A DNA stretch of 64,000 bases from Janthinobacterium lividum PAMC 25724 (GCA_000242815.2 AHHB01000028.1:478259-542258), one strand, 5' to 3'. Counted from the stretch's first letter, positions 14,401 to 23,459 are shown. Notes: generated from the sequence alone by a model not told the origin. Program-made: numbers and translations.

Positions 14401-14468
14401 TCGGGGGTCAGACCCCCGGATGCGTTAGCGCAGAGCTATGTGTTGGCGGTGTTGAGGGTCTGACCCCA
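14401..14468. repeat. Inverted pair of GGGGTCAGACCCC-type palindromes
   Basis: Just after def, GGGGGTCAGACCCCCG (about 14403-14418) is itself a near-perfect palindrome. A second copy in the opposite sense, GAGGGTCTGACCCCAG (about 14453-14468), lies about 50 bases downstream, immediately before the 3' end of the convergent ycgR gene. The paired, inverted arrangement between convergent genes resembles REP doublets and could also act as a bidirectional terminator. No transposase is nearby. Confidence 0.6.
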
Positions 14469-14476
14469 GTACTCAC

Positions 14477-15241
14477 CTAGCGCACTTTGCGGTTGCTGCC
14501 GAGGTTGTCGAGCAGGGCTTGCAATTCATCCTGCATGGCCGGCGTCAGGTTCAGGAAGCGGCAGCCGATTTGTACTTGCTCGCCCAGCAGGAAGGAGCGG
14601 AAAGTGCGCGAGAGGCGAATTTCCAGGTCGGCAATCATGACCTTGCTCGGCCCCAGTTCCAGGCGCACGCGCGACAGCTTGCGACCCACGTACAGCCCTA
14701 TCGTATCGCGTGGGTGGGCGCGCATGCCGATGCCGCCGCTCGAGAAGTCATACAGCTGCAATTCATATGGCCGCCCTTCGAGCACAAACGCGGCCAGGTG
14801 GTACACGCCTAGCGGGGTTTCCAGGCGGGCCGATTCGCGTCGTTCCAGCACCAGGCAATGGCCGGGGAAGTTCGTCAGGTAGACGTTAGGGCGCCCGGGA
14901 TACGCTTCCCATTCGCCGTTGACGGTAAATTGCAGCTTGGCACTCTGTACCGATGACACAAACGTGGCGCCGCCTTCGGGCAGAGTTGCGCCTTCATTGA
15001 GTTCCAGCACGAATTGCGGCAAGTCGTCGTCGACCGACAGGATGCGCGCCATGATGACATCTTCGCCGCCGGCCGGATAGATCGAGATGGCGTCACCGTT
15101 ATCGGCCAGGCTGCACAGGGTTTCGCCGATATCCCACGGATCGCTCATATGGTGCGGCTTGGTGCCTGGCTCCATCGGTTCGGTGACATCTGCCAGGCTG
15201 GGTGCGCCTTTGCGCAGTGGATTGGGAATGGGATCGTTCAC
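14477..15241 (-). CDS. ycgR: YcgR-type flagellar brake, c-di-GMP-binding PilZ protein
   Basis: The 254-residue protein has an N-terminal YcgR domain (about 30-125) and a C-terminal PilZ domain (about 130-250). The c-di-GMP-binding residues are present: RxxxR (R135, R139 in RRESAR) and DxSxxG (D165, S167, G170 in DFSSGG). YcgR slows the flagellar motor at high c-di-GMP and promotes the switch to sessile growth. It is a single gene here with no flagellar neighbours. The region upstream (15242-15390) is AT-rich and contains two direct copies of ATCACTATA. Confidence 0.88.
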   Translation of the reverse strand: MNDPIPNPLRKGAPSLADVTEPMEPGTKPHHMSDPWDIGETLCSLADNGDAISIYPAGGEDVIMARILSVDDDLPQFVLELNEGATLPEGGATFVSSVQSAKLQFTVNGEWEAYPGRPNVYLTNFPGHCLVLERRESARLETPLGVYHLAAFVLEGRPYELQLYDFSSGGIGMRAHPRDTIGLYVGRKLSRVRLELGPSKVMIADLEIRLSRTFRSFLLGEQVQIGCRFLNLTPAMQDELQALLDNLGSNRKVR

Positions 15242-15390
15242 GACAGCGTATCTCTTTTATTCTAATGGGGAATAGTGTATAGGTTTAAGGCAATATTTAC
15301 TAAGAAAATCACTATAATTGATTCTATATCACTATATTCCTGCTGCTATAAGCTGGCATGCCGCTGCGCATGCCATCTTGACGCCGTCGC
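15242..15390. other. AT-rich intergenic region with direct repeats, ycgR upstream / rlu downstream
   Basis: Two identical 9-mers ATCACTATA at 15308-15316 and 15328-15336 are exactly 20 bases apart, so on the same face of the helix, which suggests a regulator site upstream of ycgR. A short hairpin GGCATG / CATGCC (15355-15374) lies just beyond the stop of the minus-strand rlu gene but lacks a T tract. No gene is visible here. Confidence 0.4.
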
Positions 15391-16140
15391 TTAAAACTGT
15401 TCGTCCGCGCTCAGGTAGCGCCATTGGCCCGTTGGCAAGTCGCCCAGCTTGACCTTGCCGATGCGCACGCGTTTTAGTCCCAGCACTTTCAGGCCGACGG
15501 CTTCGCACATGCGGCGGATCTGGCGTTTCTTGCCTTCGCGCAAGGTAAAGCTCAATTGGTCTTCATTCTGCCAGCGCACCTTGGCGGGCAGCAAGGGCTT
15601 GCCGTCGAGCCACAGGCCGTGGTTGAGTCTTTTCAGCTCGCTGTCGGGCAGGGTATCGCCCTTGGTGTAGCTCACGCGCACCAGGTACTCCTTGTCGACA
15701 TCGGTATCGTGGCCGATCAACTGCTTGGCCACGCGCCCATCCTGCGTCAAGACCAGCAAGCCGACAGAATCGATATCCAGACGTCCAGCGGCCACCAGGC
15801 TGCGCAGCTGGGTCGGGTGGAACTGTTCCGGGCTGCGGTCTTCCGCCCAGCGGTTTTCCGCCTTGATCAGCGCCACCGCTGGCGTGTAGCCGTCTTCGGC
15901 CTGGCCGCTGACGTAGCCGACGGGTTTGTTGATCAGCACGGTGACGCGCTTCGATTGCTCGGCTGCGGCTTGGCGTTCCACGGTAACGCGCTGGCTTGGG
16001 GTGACCTTGCTGCCCAGTTCGGACACCACTTTGCCATCGACGCGGACCCAGCCGCGCGCGATCCATTCATCGGCTTCACGGCGCGAGCACAGGCCCAGTT
16101 CGGACATGCGTTTGGACAAGCGTAATAATTCTTCGGTCAT
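15391..16140 (-). CDS. RsuA/RluF-family rRNA pseudouridine synthase
   Basis: The 249-residue protein has an N-terminal S4 RNA-binding domain (about 5-55, MSELGLCSRREADEWIARG) and a pseudouridine synthase domain with the catalytic motif GRLDIDSVGLLVLTQDG (catalytic D122) plus the conserved EGKKRQIRRMCEA segment. It isomerises a uridine in ribosomal RNA. The DKEYLV stretch and the length suggest the RluF/RluB branch (23S rRNA), but the target cannot be assigned from sequence alone. The region just before the ATG carries three tandem CTGAAA units instead of a clear Shine-Dalgarno sequence. Confidence 0.85.
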   Translation of the reverse strand: MTEELLRLSKRMSELGLCSRREADEWIARGWVRVDGKVVSELGSKVTPSQRVTVERQAAAEQSKRVTVLINKPVGYVSGQAEDGYTPAVALIKAENRWAEDRSPEQFHPTQLRSLVAAGRLDIDSVGLLVLTQDGRVAKQLIGHDTDVDKEYLVRVSYTKGDTLPDSELKRLNHGLWLDGKPLLPAKVRWQNEDQLSFTLREGKKRQIRRMCEAVGLKVLGLKRVRIGKVKLGDLPTGQWRYLSADEQF

Positions 16141-16144
16141 GTTG

Positions 16145-16162
16145 TTTCAGTTTCAGTTTCAG
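16145..16162 (-). repeat. Three tandem CTGAAA hexamers at a start codon
   Basis: On the minus strand (CTGAAA)x3 ends four bases before the ATG of the pseudouridine synthase, occupying the normal ribosome-binding position. Hexamer repeats can vary in number by slippage, which would change the spacing of any upstream ribosome-binding site. Three copies is short, so this is only suggestive. Confidence 0.5.
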
Positions 16163-16188
16163 TAAGGGTAGGCGCTGCGCGCAGGTCG

Positions 16189-18756
16189 TTACACTTTCAG
16201 CGCATCGAGTAAATCGGTTTCCAGCAATATCTGGTTGCGGGCATTGTTGAGCGCGGGACCGTCGACGAGGAAGACGTCTTCGACCCGCTCGCCCAGGGTC
16301 ATGATCTTGGCCGTGTGCAGGTTGATGCGGTACTTGGTCAGCACATTGGCGATCGTATAGAGCAGGCCCGTGCGGTCGTTGGCGGCCACCGACAGCAGGT
16401 AGTACTGGCCCTTTTCATCGGGCCGCAAGTCTACCGTCGGCTGGAAGGGGAAGGTGCGCGACAGACGCGACAGTCTTCCCTTGCCCGGCGGCGGCAGCGG
16501 CGTTTGCGACTGCAACAGTTTGCCCAGCTCATGCTCGATCAGGCTGATGATGTCGCGGTAGCTTTTGGCAAAGTTCTGCTCGGTGACGAGAAAAGTATCG
16601 AGTGCATAGCCATTCCTGGTCGTGTGGATCTTCGCGTCGAGGATGCTGAAATTCTTGCGGTCGAAATAGCTGCAGATGCGCGCGAACAGGTCGGGCTGAT
16701 CGGGTATGTAGACGGCTACTTGCAAGCCTTCGCCGATCGGCGCCAGCCGGCATTTTACCACCGGCAACTTGCTGTCGAGCTTGTCACACAGCGAGCGCGT
16801 CTGCCAGGCGATGTCAGAGGCGTCATGACGCAGAAAATACGCAACGTCCAGTTGCTGCCACAGTTTCAGGTGTGCATCCGGTGGCAAGCCGTACAGGCGT
16901 AGGGTGGCCAGCGCTTCCTGCTGGCGGTTTTTCAGCTCGCGGTCGGCCGTATGCGGCTCGCCACCGAGCACGCGCAGGGTGATTTTGTATAAGTCTTCCA
17001 GTAGCTTGCCCTTCCAGGCATTCCACACTTTCGGGCTGGTGCCACGGATGTCGGCCACCGTCAGCAGGTACAGGCCCGTCAGGTGGCGCTCGTCCTTGAC
17101 CACTTTCGCAAAGGCTTGCACGACGTCGGGGTCAGACAGGTCCTGCTTTTGCGCCACTTGCGACATCGTCAGGTGATTTTCTACCAGGAAGGCGACCAGT
17201 TCCGTGTCCTCTGCCGACAGGCCGTGATCCTGGCAGAACTGGGTGACGTCGGCCACGCCCAGCTTCGAGTGGTCGCCGCCGCGGCCCTTGGCGATATCGT
17301 GGAACAGGGCTGCCACGTAGAGCAGCCACGACTGCGAGAAATCGGCCATCAGTTGGCTGCAGAACGGATATTCGTGGGCATGTTCGCTCATCGTGAAGCG
17401 GCGCATGTTACGCACCACCATCAAAATATGCTGGTCGACCGTGTATACGTGGAACAGGTCATGCTGCATCTGGCCCACGATGCGGCGGAAATTGGGCAGG
17501 TAGCGCCCCAGGATGCTCATCTCGTTCATGCGTCGCAATGCGTGGATGATGCCCACGGGCGCTCGCATGATGCGCAGGAACAGGGCGCGGTTGACGTCAT
17601 CCTGGCGGAAGGCGGCATCGATCTTGAAGCGCGCGTGCCACAGGGCGCGCGTGGCGCGCGAGGTCATGCCCTTCAGCGCCGGGCGTTCCGTCATCAAGAC
17701 AAAGATTTCCAGCATGGCCGATGGATATTGCTCGAACGTATCGTCGGCGCTAATGTCGATCAGGCTGTTGACTTCATTGAAGCGTTCGTTGATGGGCACG
17801 GCCACATCGTCTTGCGGAAACAGCCGTGCCTCGATATTTTGCAGCAAAATCGTGTTGAGCTGGGTCACCGTCTTGGCGGCCCAGTAATAGCGCTGCATGA
17901 GAAATTCGCTGGCGCGGCGCATGTGCGGGCCGCTGCCCGTCGCTTGCAAGCCCAGCGATTCGGCGATGGCCGTCTGTATGTCGAATACCAGGCGGTCTTC
18001 GCGCCGACCCGCATGCAGGTGCAGGCGTACGCGGATGTCTTTGAAGGCGCGCTCCTTTTCCATCAACTGGCGCGCTTCGGTGAGCGTAATCAGACCGCTG
18101 GTGGCCAGGGTGCGCCAGGAATTGGCCAGGCCGGCCGCCTTGGCGACCCATAAAATCACCTGCAAGTCGCGCAGGCCGCCTGGGCTTTCCTTGCAATTCG
18201 GTTCCAGGCTGAAGGCTGTGTCTTCATATTTGGCATGGCGCTGACGCATTTCCGCCGTTTTCGCCTGGAAAAATGCCTGCGGCTGCATGGCGGCCTGGTA
18301 GCGCTGCTGTAATTGCGCGAACAAGTCCGCGTTGCCGCACACGAGGCGCGCCTCGAGCAGGCTGGTTTGCACGGTAATATCAGCTTTCGATTCGACCATG
18401 CATTCTTCGACCGTGCGAATGCTGTGGCCGATCTCCAAGCCCAGGTCCCACAGCAGTTGCACCAGTTCTTCGAGCTTTTCTTGTGTTTGCGCATCGGGCG
18501 ATTGCTGCAGCAAGATCAGCAGGTCGACGTCGGAATACGGAAACAGTTCACCGCGGCCATAGCCGCCCACACCCACCAAGGCCGTGCCAGGCGGCAAACC
18601 TGCTTCCTGCCAGGCGCGCGCCAGCACGCCATCGACGCTGTGGCGCAGGCTGCGCAGCAGTTTTTCAGGCTTGCCGTCGGCCTGGAAGGCCGCAATGACG
18701 ACCTGGCGGTCGGCTTTCAGTTGCTGTTTCAGCTGTTCCCGAACTTGCTTTTTCAT
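16189..18756 (-). CDS. glnD: Bifunctional [protein-PII] uridylyltransferase / uridylyl-removing enzyme
   Basis: GlnD senses glutamine and adds or removes UMP on PII proteins, setting nitrogen status signalling. The 855-residue protein has the nucleotidyltransferase motif GGYGRGELFPYSDVDLL (residues 64-80, metal ligands D76 and D78), an HD hydrolase domain near residue 480 (LFHDIAKGRGGDHS), and two C-terminal ACT domains (about 670-740 and 785-850, ending with DRTGLLYTIANVL and a MTLGERVEDVFLVDG strand). Length is normal. It is 36 bases downstream of map on the same strand, so map-glnD is probably one transcript. Confidence 0.97.
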   Translation of the reverse strand: MKKQVREQLKQQLKADRQVVIAAFQADGKPEKLLRSLRHSVDGVLARAWQEAGLPPGTALVGVGGYGRGELFPYSDVDLLILLQQSPDAQTQEKLEELVQLLWDLGLEIGHSIRTVEECMVESKADITVQTSLLEARLVCGNADLFAQLQQRYQAAMQPQAFFQAKTAEMRQRHAKYEDTAFSLEPNCKESPGGLRDLQVILWVAKAAGLANSWRTLATSGLITLTEARQLMEKERAFKDIRVRLHLHAGRREDRLVFDIQTAIAESLGLQATGSGPHMRRASEFLMQRYYWAAKTVTQLNTILLQNIEARLFPQDDVAVPINERFNEVNSLIDISADDTFEQYPSAMLEIFVLMTERPALKGMTSRATRALWHARFKIDAAFRQDDVNRALFLRIMRAPVGIIHALRRMNEMSILGRYLPNFRRIVGQMQHDLFHVYTVDQHILMVVRNMRRFTMSEHAHEYPFCSQLMADFSQSWLLYVAALFHDIAKGRGGDHSKLGVADVTQFCQDHGLSAEDTELVAFLVENHLTMSQVAQKQDLSDPDVVQAFAKVVKDERHLTGLYLLTVADIRGTSPKVWNAWKGKLLEDLYKITLRVLGGEPHTADRELKNRQQEALATLRLYGLPPDAHLKLWQQLDVAYFLRHDASDIAWQTRSLCDKLDSKLPVVKCRLAPIGEGLQVAVYIPDQPDLFARICSYFDRKNFSILDAKIHTTRNGYALDTFLVTEQNFAKSYRDIISLIEHELGKLLQSQTPLPPPGKGRLSRLSRTFPFQPTVDLRPDEKGQYYLLSVAANDRTGLLYTIANVLTKYRINLHTAKIMTLGERVEDVFLVDGPALNNARNQILLETDLLDALKV

Positions 18757-18792
18757 CTGGGCCCTGGGGTGGCGGTGCGTGGGATGGAAAAA

Positions 18793-19605
18793 TCAGGCTT
18801 TGTTCAGGATCAAGGCGGGCGGGGGCGGCATGCCGGGCGAGACGGTCAGCACTTCGTAGCCCGTCTCCGTCACCAGCACCGTGTGTTCCCATTGCGCCGA
18901 CAAGCTGCGGTCCTTGGTTTTGATGGTCCAGCCATCGTTCATCTCGCGGATCTCGCGGCGGCCCGAGTTGATCATCGGTTCCACGGTAAAAATCATGCCT
19001 GCTTCGAGGCGCTCGAGAGTGCCTGGCTTGCCGTAATGCAACACTTGCGGCTCTTCATGGAAGACCTTGCCGATGCCGTGACCGCAGAATTCGCGCACCA
19101 CGCTGTAGCCAGCCTTTTCCGCATGTTGCTGGATGGCATGGCCGATATCGCCGAGGTGGGCACCCGGCTTGATCTGGTCTATGCCCAGCCACATGCATTC
19201 ATAGGTGACCTCCGACAGGCGCTTTGCCAGGATGGTGGGGGTGCCGACGAGGAACATGCGGCTATTGTCGCCGTGATAGCCATCCTTGATGACAGTGATG
19301 TCGAGGTTGACGCTGTCGCCGCTCTTCAAGACCTTGTCGCCCGGAATGCCATGACAGATGACGTCGTTGACGGAGGTGCAAATGGCCTTCGGGTAAGGCG
19401 TGTAGCCGGGCGGGCAATAGTTCAGCGGGGCCGGGATGGTGCCTTGCACGTTGAGCATGTATTCGTGGCACAGGCGGTCCAGTTCGCCGGTCGTGACGCC
19501 CACCTTGACGAAGGGAGTGATGTAATCGAGTACTTCAGCGCCGAGTTTGCCGGCAACGCGCATGCCTTCGATGTCGGCGGCGCTATTAATACGGATGGTA
19601 GGCAT
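18793..19605 (-). CDS. map: Type I methionine aminopeptidase
   Basis: Map removes N-terminal methionine after deformylation. The 270-residue protein has all five metal ligands of the family: D102 and D113 (NLDITVIKDGYHGDNSRMF), H176 (FCGHGIGK), E209 (MIFTVEPMI) and E240 (AQWEHTVLVT). The start at 19603-19605 (MPTIRINSAADIEGMR) is preferred over an 18-residue upstream extension because it matches the family. It is divergent from rpsB, an arrangement common in proteobacteria. Confidence 0.97.
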   Translation of the reverse strand: MPTIRINSAADIEGMRVAGKLGAEVLDYITPFVKVGVTTGELDRLCHEYMLNVQGTIPAPLNYCPPGYTPYPKAICTSVNDVICHGIPGDKVLKSGDSVNLDITVIKDGYHGDNSRMFLVGTPTILAKRLSEVTYECMWLGIDQIKPGAHLGDIGHAIQQHAEKAGYSVVREFCGHGIGKVFHEEPQVLHYGKPGTLERLEAGMIFTVEPMINSGRREIREMNDGWTIKTKDRSLSAQWEHTVLVTETGYEVLTVSPGMPPPPALILNKA

Positions 19606-19856
19606 GGTGTAAGTCGCAATCTGCAAAATTTCCGGCTGAAAAGCGCGGGTGAAAAGCACAGACGATTTCCATGGTGCGGAAAAAAGTCTGCAAATATGTT
19701 GAAATTATAAACGAGGCGCCCTCAATTCGCCGCCTTCTTCCCATGGCCGGGCGGCGATTTGTGCGCAAATCGGGATGAACCGCCAGCTCGGCTACGCCTG
19801 GCGCCAGCGTGGTACATCGAGCGCTTCCCCAAGGGCCGGCGATTCGCAGTGCAGAC

Positions 19857-19885
19857 TTGATGCGGCCGTCATTTCGGTGTAGAAT
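19857..19885 (+). promoter_or_regulatory. Probable sigma70 promoter of rpsB
   Basis: -35 TTGATG (19857-19862), a 17-base spacer and -10 TAGAAT (19880-19885) lie in the 414-base map/rpsB intergenic region. Start of transcription near 19892 would leave a leader of about 128 nt, which is typical for a ribosomal-protein gene under feedback control. The rest of the intergenic region shows no gene. Confidence 0.65.
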
Positions 19886-19952
19886 TCTGGGTTGCTTGAA
19901 TTCTCTTTTAGGCAATGCAGTAAAACAGTGTATTTAATCAATATAAACACGC

Positions 19953-19996
19953 GAATCCGGTCGACAAGGGTGCCTCTATGGTGACTGATCGGATTC
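19953..19996 (+). promoter_or_regulatory. Stem-loop in the rpsB leader, candidate S2 autoregulatory element
   Basis: GAATCCG (19953-19959) pairs perfectly with CGGATTC (19990-19996), extended internally by GTC (60-62) with GAC (83-85) across a 4-base bulge. It lies 24 bases before the rpsB ATG, inside the leader predicted from the promoter. Ribosomal protein S2 is known to repress its own operon in proteobacteria through the leader; assigning that role here is inference. Confidence 0.45.
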
Positions 19997-20019
19997 CAGA
20001 CCCAACCCTGGAGTTAATA

Positions 20020-20772
20020 ATGTCCGTAACAATGCGCGAAATGCTGGAAGCCGGTGTCCACTTTGGTCACCAAACCCGTTTTTGGAATCCAAAAATGGCA
20101 CCGTTCATCTTCGGCCATCGCAACAAGATCCACATCATCAACCTGGAAAAAACCATGGCGATGTACCAGGACGCAATGAAGCACGTGCGTCAACTGGCTG
20201 CAAACCGTGGCACCATCCTGATGGTCGGCACCAAGCGTCAAGCTCGCGAAATCATCGCTGCTGAAGCGCAACGCGCTGGCGTGCCTTTCGTTGATCAGCG
20301 TTGGTTGGGCGGCATGCTGACCAACTTCAAGACGATCAAAACGTCGATCAAGCGTCTGAAAGACATGGAAGTGATGATCGAAGACGGTTCGATCGAGAAG
20401 CTGTCGAAAAAAGAAGCGCTGATGTTCTCCCGCGAAATGATCAAGCTGCAAAAATCGATCGGCGGCATCAAGGACATGGGCGGCATTCCTGACGCAATCT
20501 TCGTTGTAGACGTCGGCTACCACAAAGGTGCGATCACTGAAGCGGCTAAACTGGGTATCCCGGTCATCGGCGTTGTCGATACCAACCACTCCCCAGAAGG
20601 CGTGAACTTCGTGATCCCAGGTAACGATGACTCCTCGAAAGCCATCATGTTGTACGCTCGCGGTGTTGCTGATGCAATCATCGAAGGCCGTGCAGCTGCC
20701 GGTAACGAAGTTGTTGAAATGGTTAAAGCAGCCGCTGGCGACGAATTCGTCGAAGTAAACGAACAGGCTTAA
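20020..20772 (+). CDS. rpsB: 30S ribosomal protein S2
   Basis: S2 binds the head-body junction of the 30S subunit and is needed for S1 association. The 250-residue protein begins [20 protein letters not shown] and contains [22 protein letters not shown] and [16 protein letters not shown], all diagnostic. An in-frame upstream ATG at 19978 would add 14 residues, but the ATG at 20020 has GGAG seven bases before it and matches the family start. Codon use is strongly biased, as in highly expressed genes. It is followed by a strong terminator before tsf. Confidence 0.98.
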   Translation: MSVTMREMLEAGVHFGHQTRFWNPKMAPFIFGHRNKIHIINLEKTMAMYQDAMKHVRQLAANRGTILMVGTKRQAREIIAAEAQRAGVPFVDQRWLGGMLTNFKTIKTSIKRLKDMEVMIEDGSIEKLSKKEALMFSREMIKLQKSIGGIKDMGGIPDAIFVVDVGYHKGAITEAAKLGIPVIGVVDTNHSPEGVNFVIPGNDDSSKAIMLYARGVADAIIEGRAAAGNEVVEMVKAAAGDEFVEVNEQA

Positions 20773-20816
20773 TGGCCAGGCTATCGCGAGATAGCTGTTT
20801 GTAAGCACAGCAGTAA

Positions 20817-20852
20817 GGGAAAAGGGGTGGCAGCAGCTCCCCCTTTTTTTTA
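20817..20852 (+). terminator. Rho-independent terminator between rpsB and tsf
   Basis: A GC-rich stem (AAAGGGG with CTCCCCCTT around a TGGCAGCAG loop) is followed by a run of eight to nine T. It probably reduces tsf expression relative to rpsB, as in other proteobacteria. Confidence 0.85.
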
Positions 20853-20930
20853 ACAAAAAAACGATAGTGACCGCTGGCGAGGCATATCTGCCCGGCCGCG
20901 ACTGTCGACTCACCGAATCAGGAGAAACAC

Positions 20931-21842
20931 ATGGCAGCGATTACAGCAGCGATGGTAGGCGAATTGCGCGGCAAAACCGACGCACCAATGATGGAATGCA
21001 AAAAAGCACTGACCGAAGCCGAAGGCGACATGGCGCGTGCGGAAGAGATCCTGCGCGTCAAACTGGGCGGCAAGGCATCGAAAGCATCGGCACGCATCAC
21101 CGCTGAAGGCGTCGTGGCAACCTATATCGCCAATGGCGTAGGCGCCCTGGTCGAAGTGAACTCGGAAACCGACTTCGTTGCGAAAAACGACGATTTCCTG
21201 GCACTGGCCAACAACGCTGCCCGTCTGGTAGCAGAACACAACCCGGCTGACGTAGCTGCCTTGCTGGCCCTGCCACTCGATGGCAAGACACTCGATGAAG
21301 TGCGCGCTGCCTTGATCGGCAAAATTGGCGAAAACATGACCATCCGCCGCTTCCAGCGCTTCGAAACGAGCAACAAGCTCGCTTCGTACCTGCACGGTGC
21401 GCGCATCGGCGTGATCGTCGAATTCGACGGCGCCGATGAGCAAGTAGGCAAAGACGTGGCCATGCACATCGCGGCCATGAAGCCAGTATCGCTGTCTTCG
21501 AACGAAGTTCCTGCGGAACTGATCGAAAAAGAGCGTTCGGTTGCCCAACTGAAAGCCGAAGAAGACGCAGTCAAAGCGGCCGCCGAAGGCAAGCCAGCAC
21601 AATCGCCGGAAATCCTGGCCAAGCGCCTGGAAGGCTCGGTACAGAAGTTCCTGAAAGAAGTGTCGCTGCTGAACCAGGCTTTCGTGAAAAACGACAAGCT
21701 GTCGGTTGAGCAAATGCTGAAGGCGGCTAACACCAGCGTCAAAGGCTTCGCCATGTACGTGGTAGGCGAGGGCATCGAGAAGAAGCAAGACGACTTCGCA
21801 GCAGAAGTCGCAGCACAGATGGCTGCCTCCCAGGGAGCGTAA
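20931..21842 (+). CDS. tsf: Translation elongation factor Ts
   Basis: EF-Ts exchanges GDP on EF-Tu. The 303-residue protein has the N-terminal UBA-like domain ([20 protein letters not shown]), the conserved TDFVAKN contact loop (residues 80-86) and the dimerisation/core domains. It has AGGAG before the ATG. The order rpsB-tsf-pyrH-frr is conserved across bacteria. Confidence 0.98.
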   Translation: MAAITAAMVGELRGKTDAPMMECKKALTEAEGDMARAEEILRVKLGGKASKASARITAEGVVATYIANGVGALVEVNSETDFVAKNDDFLALANNAARLVAEHNPADVAALLALPLDGKTLDEVRAALIGKIGENMTIRRFQRFETSNKLASYLHGARIGVIVEFDGADEQVGKDVAMHIAAMKPVSLSSNEVPAELIEKERSVAQLKAEEDAVKAAAEGKPAQSPEILAKRLEGSVQKFLKEVSLLNQAFVKNDKLSVEQMLKAANTSVKGFAMYVVGEGIEKKQDDFAAEVAAQMAASQGA

Positions 21843-21848
21843 GTAAAG

Positions 21849-21871
21849 CGGGCCGAGAGGCCCGTTTTTTT
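21849..21871 (+). terminator. Rho-independent terminator after tsf
   Basis: CGGGCC, loop GAGA, GGCCCG, then seven T. It directly follows the tsf stop and separates rpsB-tsf from pyrH-frr. Confidence 0.9.
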
Positions 21872-21989
21872 GGCCCGCCCGCACCTGTTGTGCCGGGCGG
21901 CGGCATGGGCAGTTGCGCACGCCTGTCCGGCGCTGCAAAGCGCTGCGCCATGTCATACTCGAATAACCTCATTTATGGAGCCCCAGCTC

Positions 21990-22705
21990 ATGTCAAAACC
22001 AGCCTACAAGCGCGTCCTCCTCAAGTTGTCCGGCGAAGCCCTGATGGGCGATGATCCCTACGGATCAACCGCGCCACGATCGAGCGCATGGTGGCCGATG
22101 TGGCCGAGGTGGCGAAATTGGGTGTGGAACTGGCAATCGTGATTGGTGGCGGCAATATCTTCCGCGGCGTCGCGCCTGGCGCGCAAGGCATGGACCGCGC
22201 CACCGCCGACTACATGGGCATGCTTGCCACCGTGATGAACGCACTGGCTCTGGCCGATGCGATGCGTCACGTCGGCATCACTGCACGCGTCATGTCGGCC
22301 ATCGGCATCGAACAAGTCGTCGAGCCATATGTACGTCCGAAAGCCCTGCAATACCTGGAAGAAGGCAAAGTGGTTGTCTTTGCCGCCGGTACCGGCAATC
22401 CGTTCTTTACCACCGACACGGCAGCCGCTCTGCGCGGTTCCGAGATCAGTGCCGAGATCGTCCTGAAGGCCACCAAGGTTGACGGTGTCTACACGGCTGA
22501 TCCGAAGAAGGATCCGAACGCCACCCTGTTCCATACGATTACGTTCGACGATGCCATCTCCAAGCATCTGCAAGTGATGGATGCCACCGCATTCGCCCTG
22601 TGCCGTGACCAGAAACTGCCGATCAAGGTGTTTTCGATCACCAAGCCAGGCGCCCTGATGCGCGTCATCATGGGTGAAGATGAGGGCACGCTGGTTCACG
22701 TATAG
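21990..22705 (+). CDS. pyrH: UMP kinase (apparent one-base frameshift near codon 25)
   Basis: PyrH phosphorylates UMP to UDP for nucleotide synthesis. The N-terminal part ([20 protein letters not shown]...) starts at 21990 after GGAG. The frame breaks near 22063, where TACGGATCAACCGC should read TAC GGN ATC AAC CGC. From 22066 the other frame gives [13 protein letters not shown] and the rest of UMP kinase, including [30 protein letters not shown] and [16 protein letters not shown]. Adding one base gives a normal 238-residue protein. Because pyrH is essential in studied bacteria and the reading frame is otherwise intact, a sequencing deletion is more likely than a real mutation. Confidence 0.93.
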
Positions 22706-22717
22706 AAACAAGGAGCA

Positions 22718-22802
22718 CCGAGAAGCGTCCATGGCTGCGTTGCAGCGCCTCGCCGTATTCGTACCGGCTTCGGCACTGCGCCTTGCCCTGAACGGTTTTC
22801 GG
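22718..22802 (+). repeat. Dispersed hairpin-forming intergenic element, copy 1 (pyrH-frr)
   Basis: An ~85-nt imperfect palindrome between pyrH and frr. The outer arms CCGAGAAGCGT (22718-22728) and ACGGTTTTCGG (22792-22802) pair. The interior contains GGCTGCG facing CGCCTTGCC, and an apical GCCGTA-TTCG-TACCGGC hairpin. The core is nearly identical to that of a second copy at 46175-46262, while the outer arms differ in sequence. Whether it acts as RNA, as a DNA-binding site or as a mobile repeat cannot be told from one window. Confidence 0.75.
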
Positions 22803-22880
22803 CACTCCCAACTGCGCGGGTTTGTTTCTTGAATCTGGCAAAGTAGAATATTCATTATTATCAAGACAAGGAGTACAGCA

Positions 22881-23441
22881 ATGTCCTTAGCTGACGTTAA
22901 AAAGAACACGCAGGAACGCATGACCAAGTCGCTGGAAACACTGCGGGCCGACTTGGCCAAAGTGCGTACCGGCCGCGCTCATACGGGTATCCTCGACCAC
23001 GTGATGGTCGATTACTACGGGTCGCCGACGGCGCTGACCCAGGTCGCCAACGTGACCCTGGTCGACGCGCGCACCATCGGCGTGCAGCCGTATGAAAAAA
23101 AGATGGCCAACACCATCGAAAAAGCTATCCGCGATGCTGATCTGGGCTTGAACCCATCGGCACAGGGCGACCTGATCCGCGTTCCTACTCCGCCGCTGAC
23201 GGAAGAGCGCCGCAAGGAAATGGTCAAATTGGTCAAGAGTGAAGCGGAAGACGCAAAGATTGCTGTGCGTAACATTCGTCGCGACGCGAACGAGTCGCTG
23301 AAGAAACTGGTCAAGGAAAAAGCCTGCTCCGAGGACGATGAGCGCCGCTCGTCGGAAGAAGTGCAGAAACTGACGGATAAGTTTATTGCTGACATCGACA
23401 AGATGGTGGTCGACAAAGAAAAAGAAGTGCTGACAGTCTAG
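22881..23441 (+). CDS. frr: Ribosome recycling factor
   Basis: RRF splits post-termination ribosomes together with EF-G. The 186-residue protein contains [23 protein letters not shown], the long three-helix bundle and the C-terminal [18 protein letters not shown] segment. It starts after AAGGAG. It follows pyrH after 175 bases, most of which are the structured element. Confidence 0.98.
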   Translation: MSLADVKKNTQERMTKSLETLRADLAKVRTGRAHTGILDHVMVDYYGSPTALTQVANVTLVDARTIGVQPYEKKMANTIEKAIRDADLGLNPSAQGDLIRVPTPPLTEERRKEMVKLVKSEAEDAKIAVRNIRRDANESLKKLVKEKACSEDDERRSSEEVQKLTDKFIADIDKMVVDKEKEVLTV

Positions 23442-23459
23442 TTTTCAGTCCTTTTGATG

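Noticed and set aside
15242..15300. Sigma28 (FliA) flagellar promoter before ycgR
   Set aside because: I looked for TAAA-N15-GCCGATAA and found no acceptable match.
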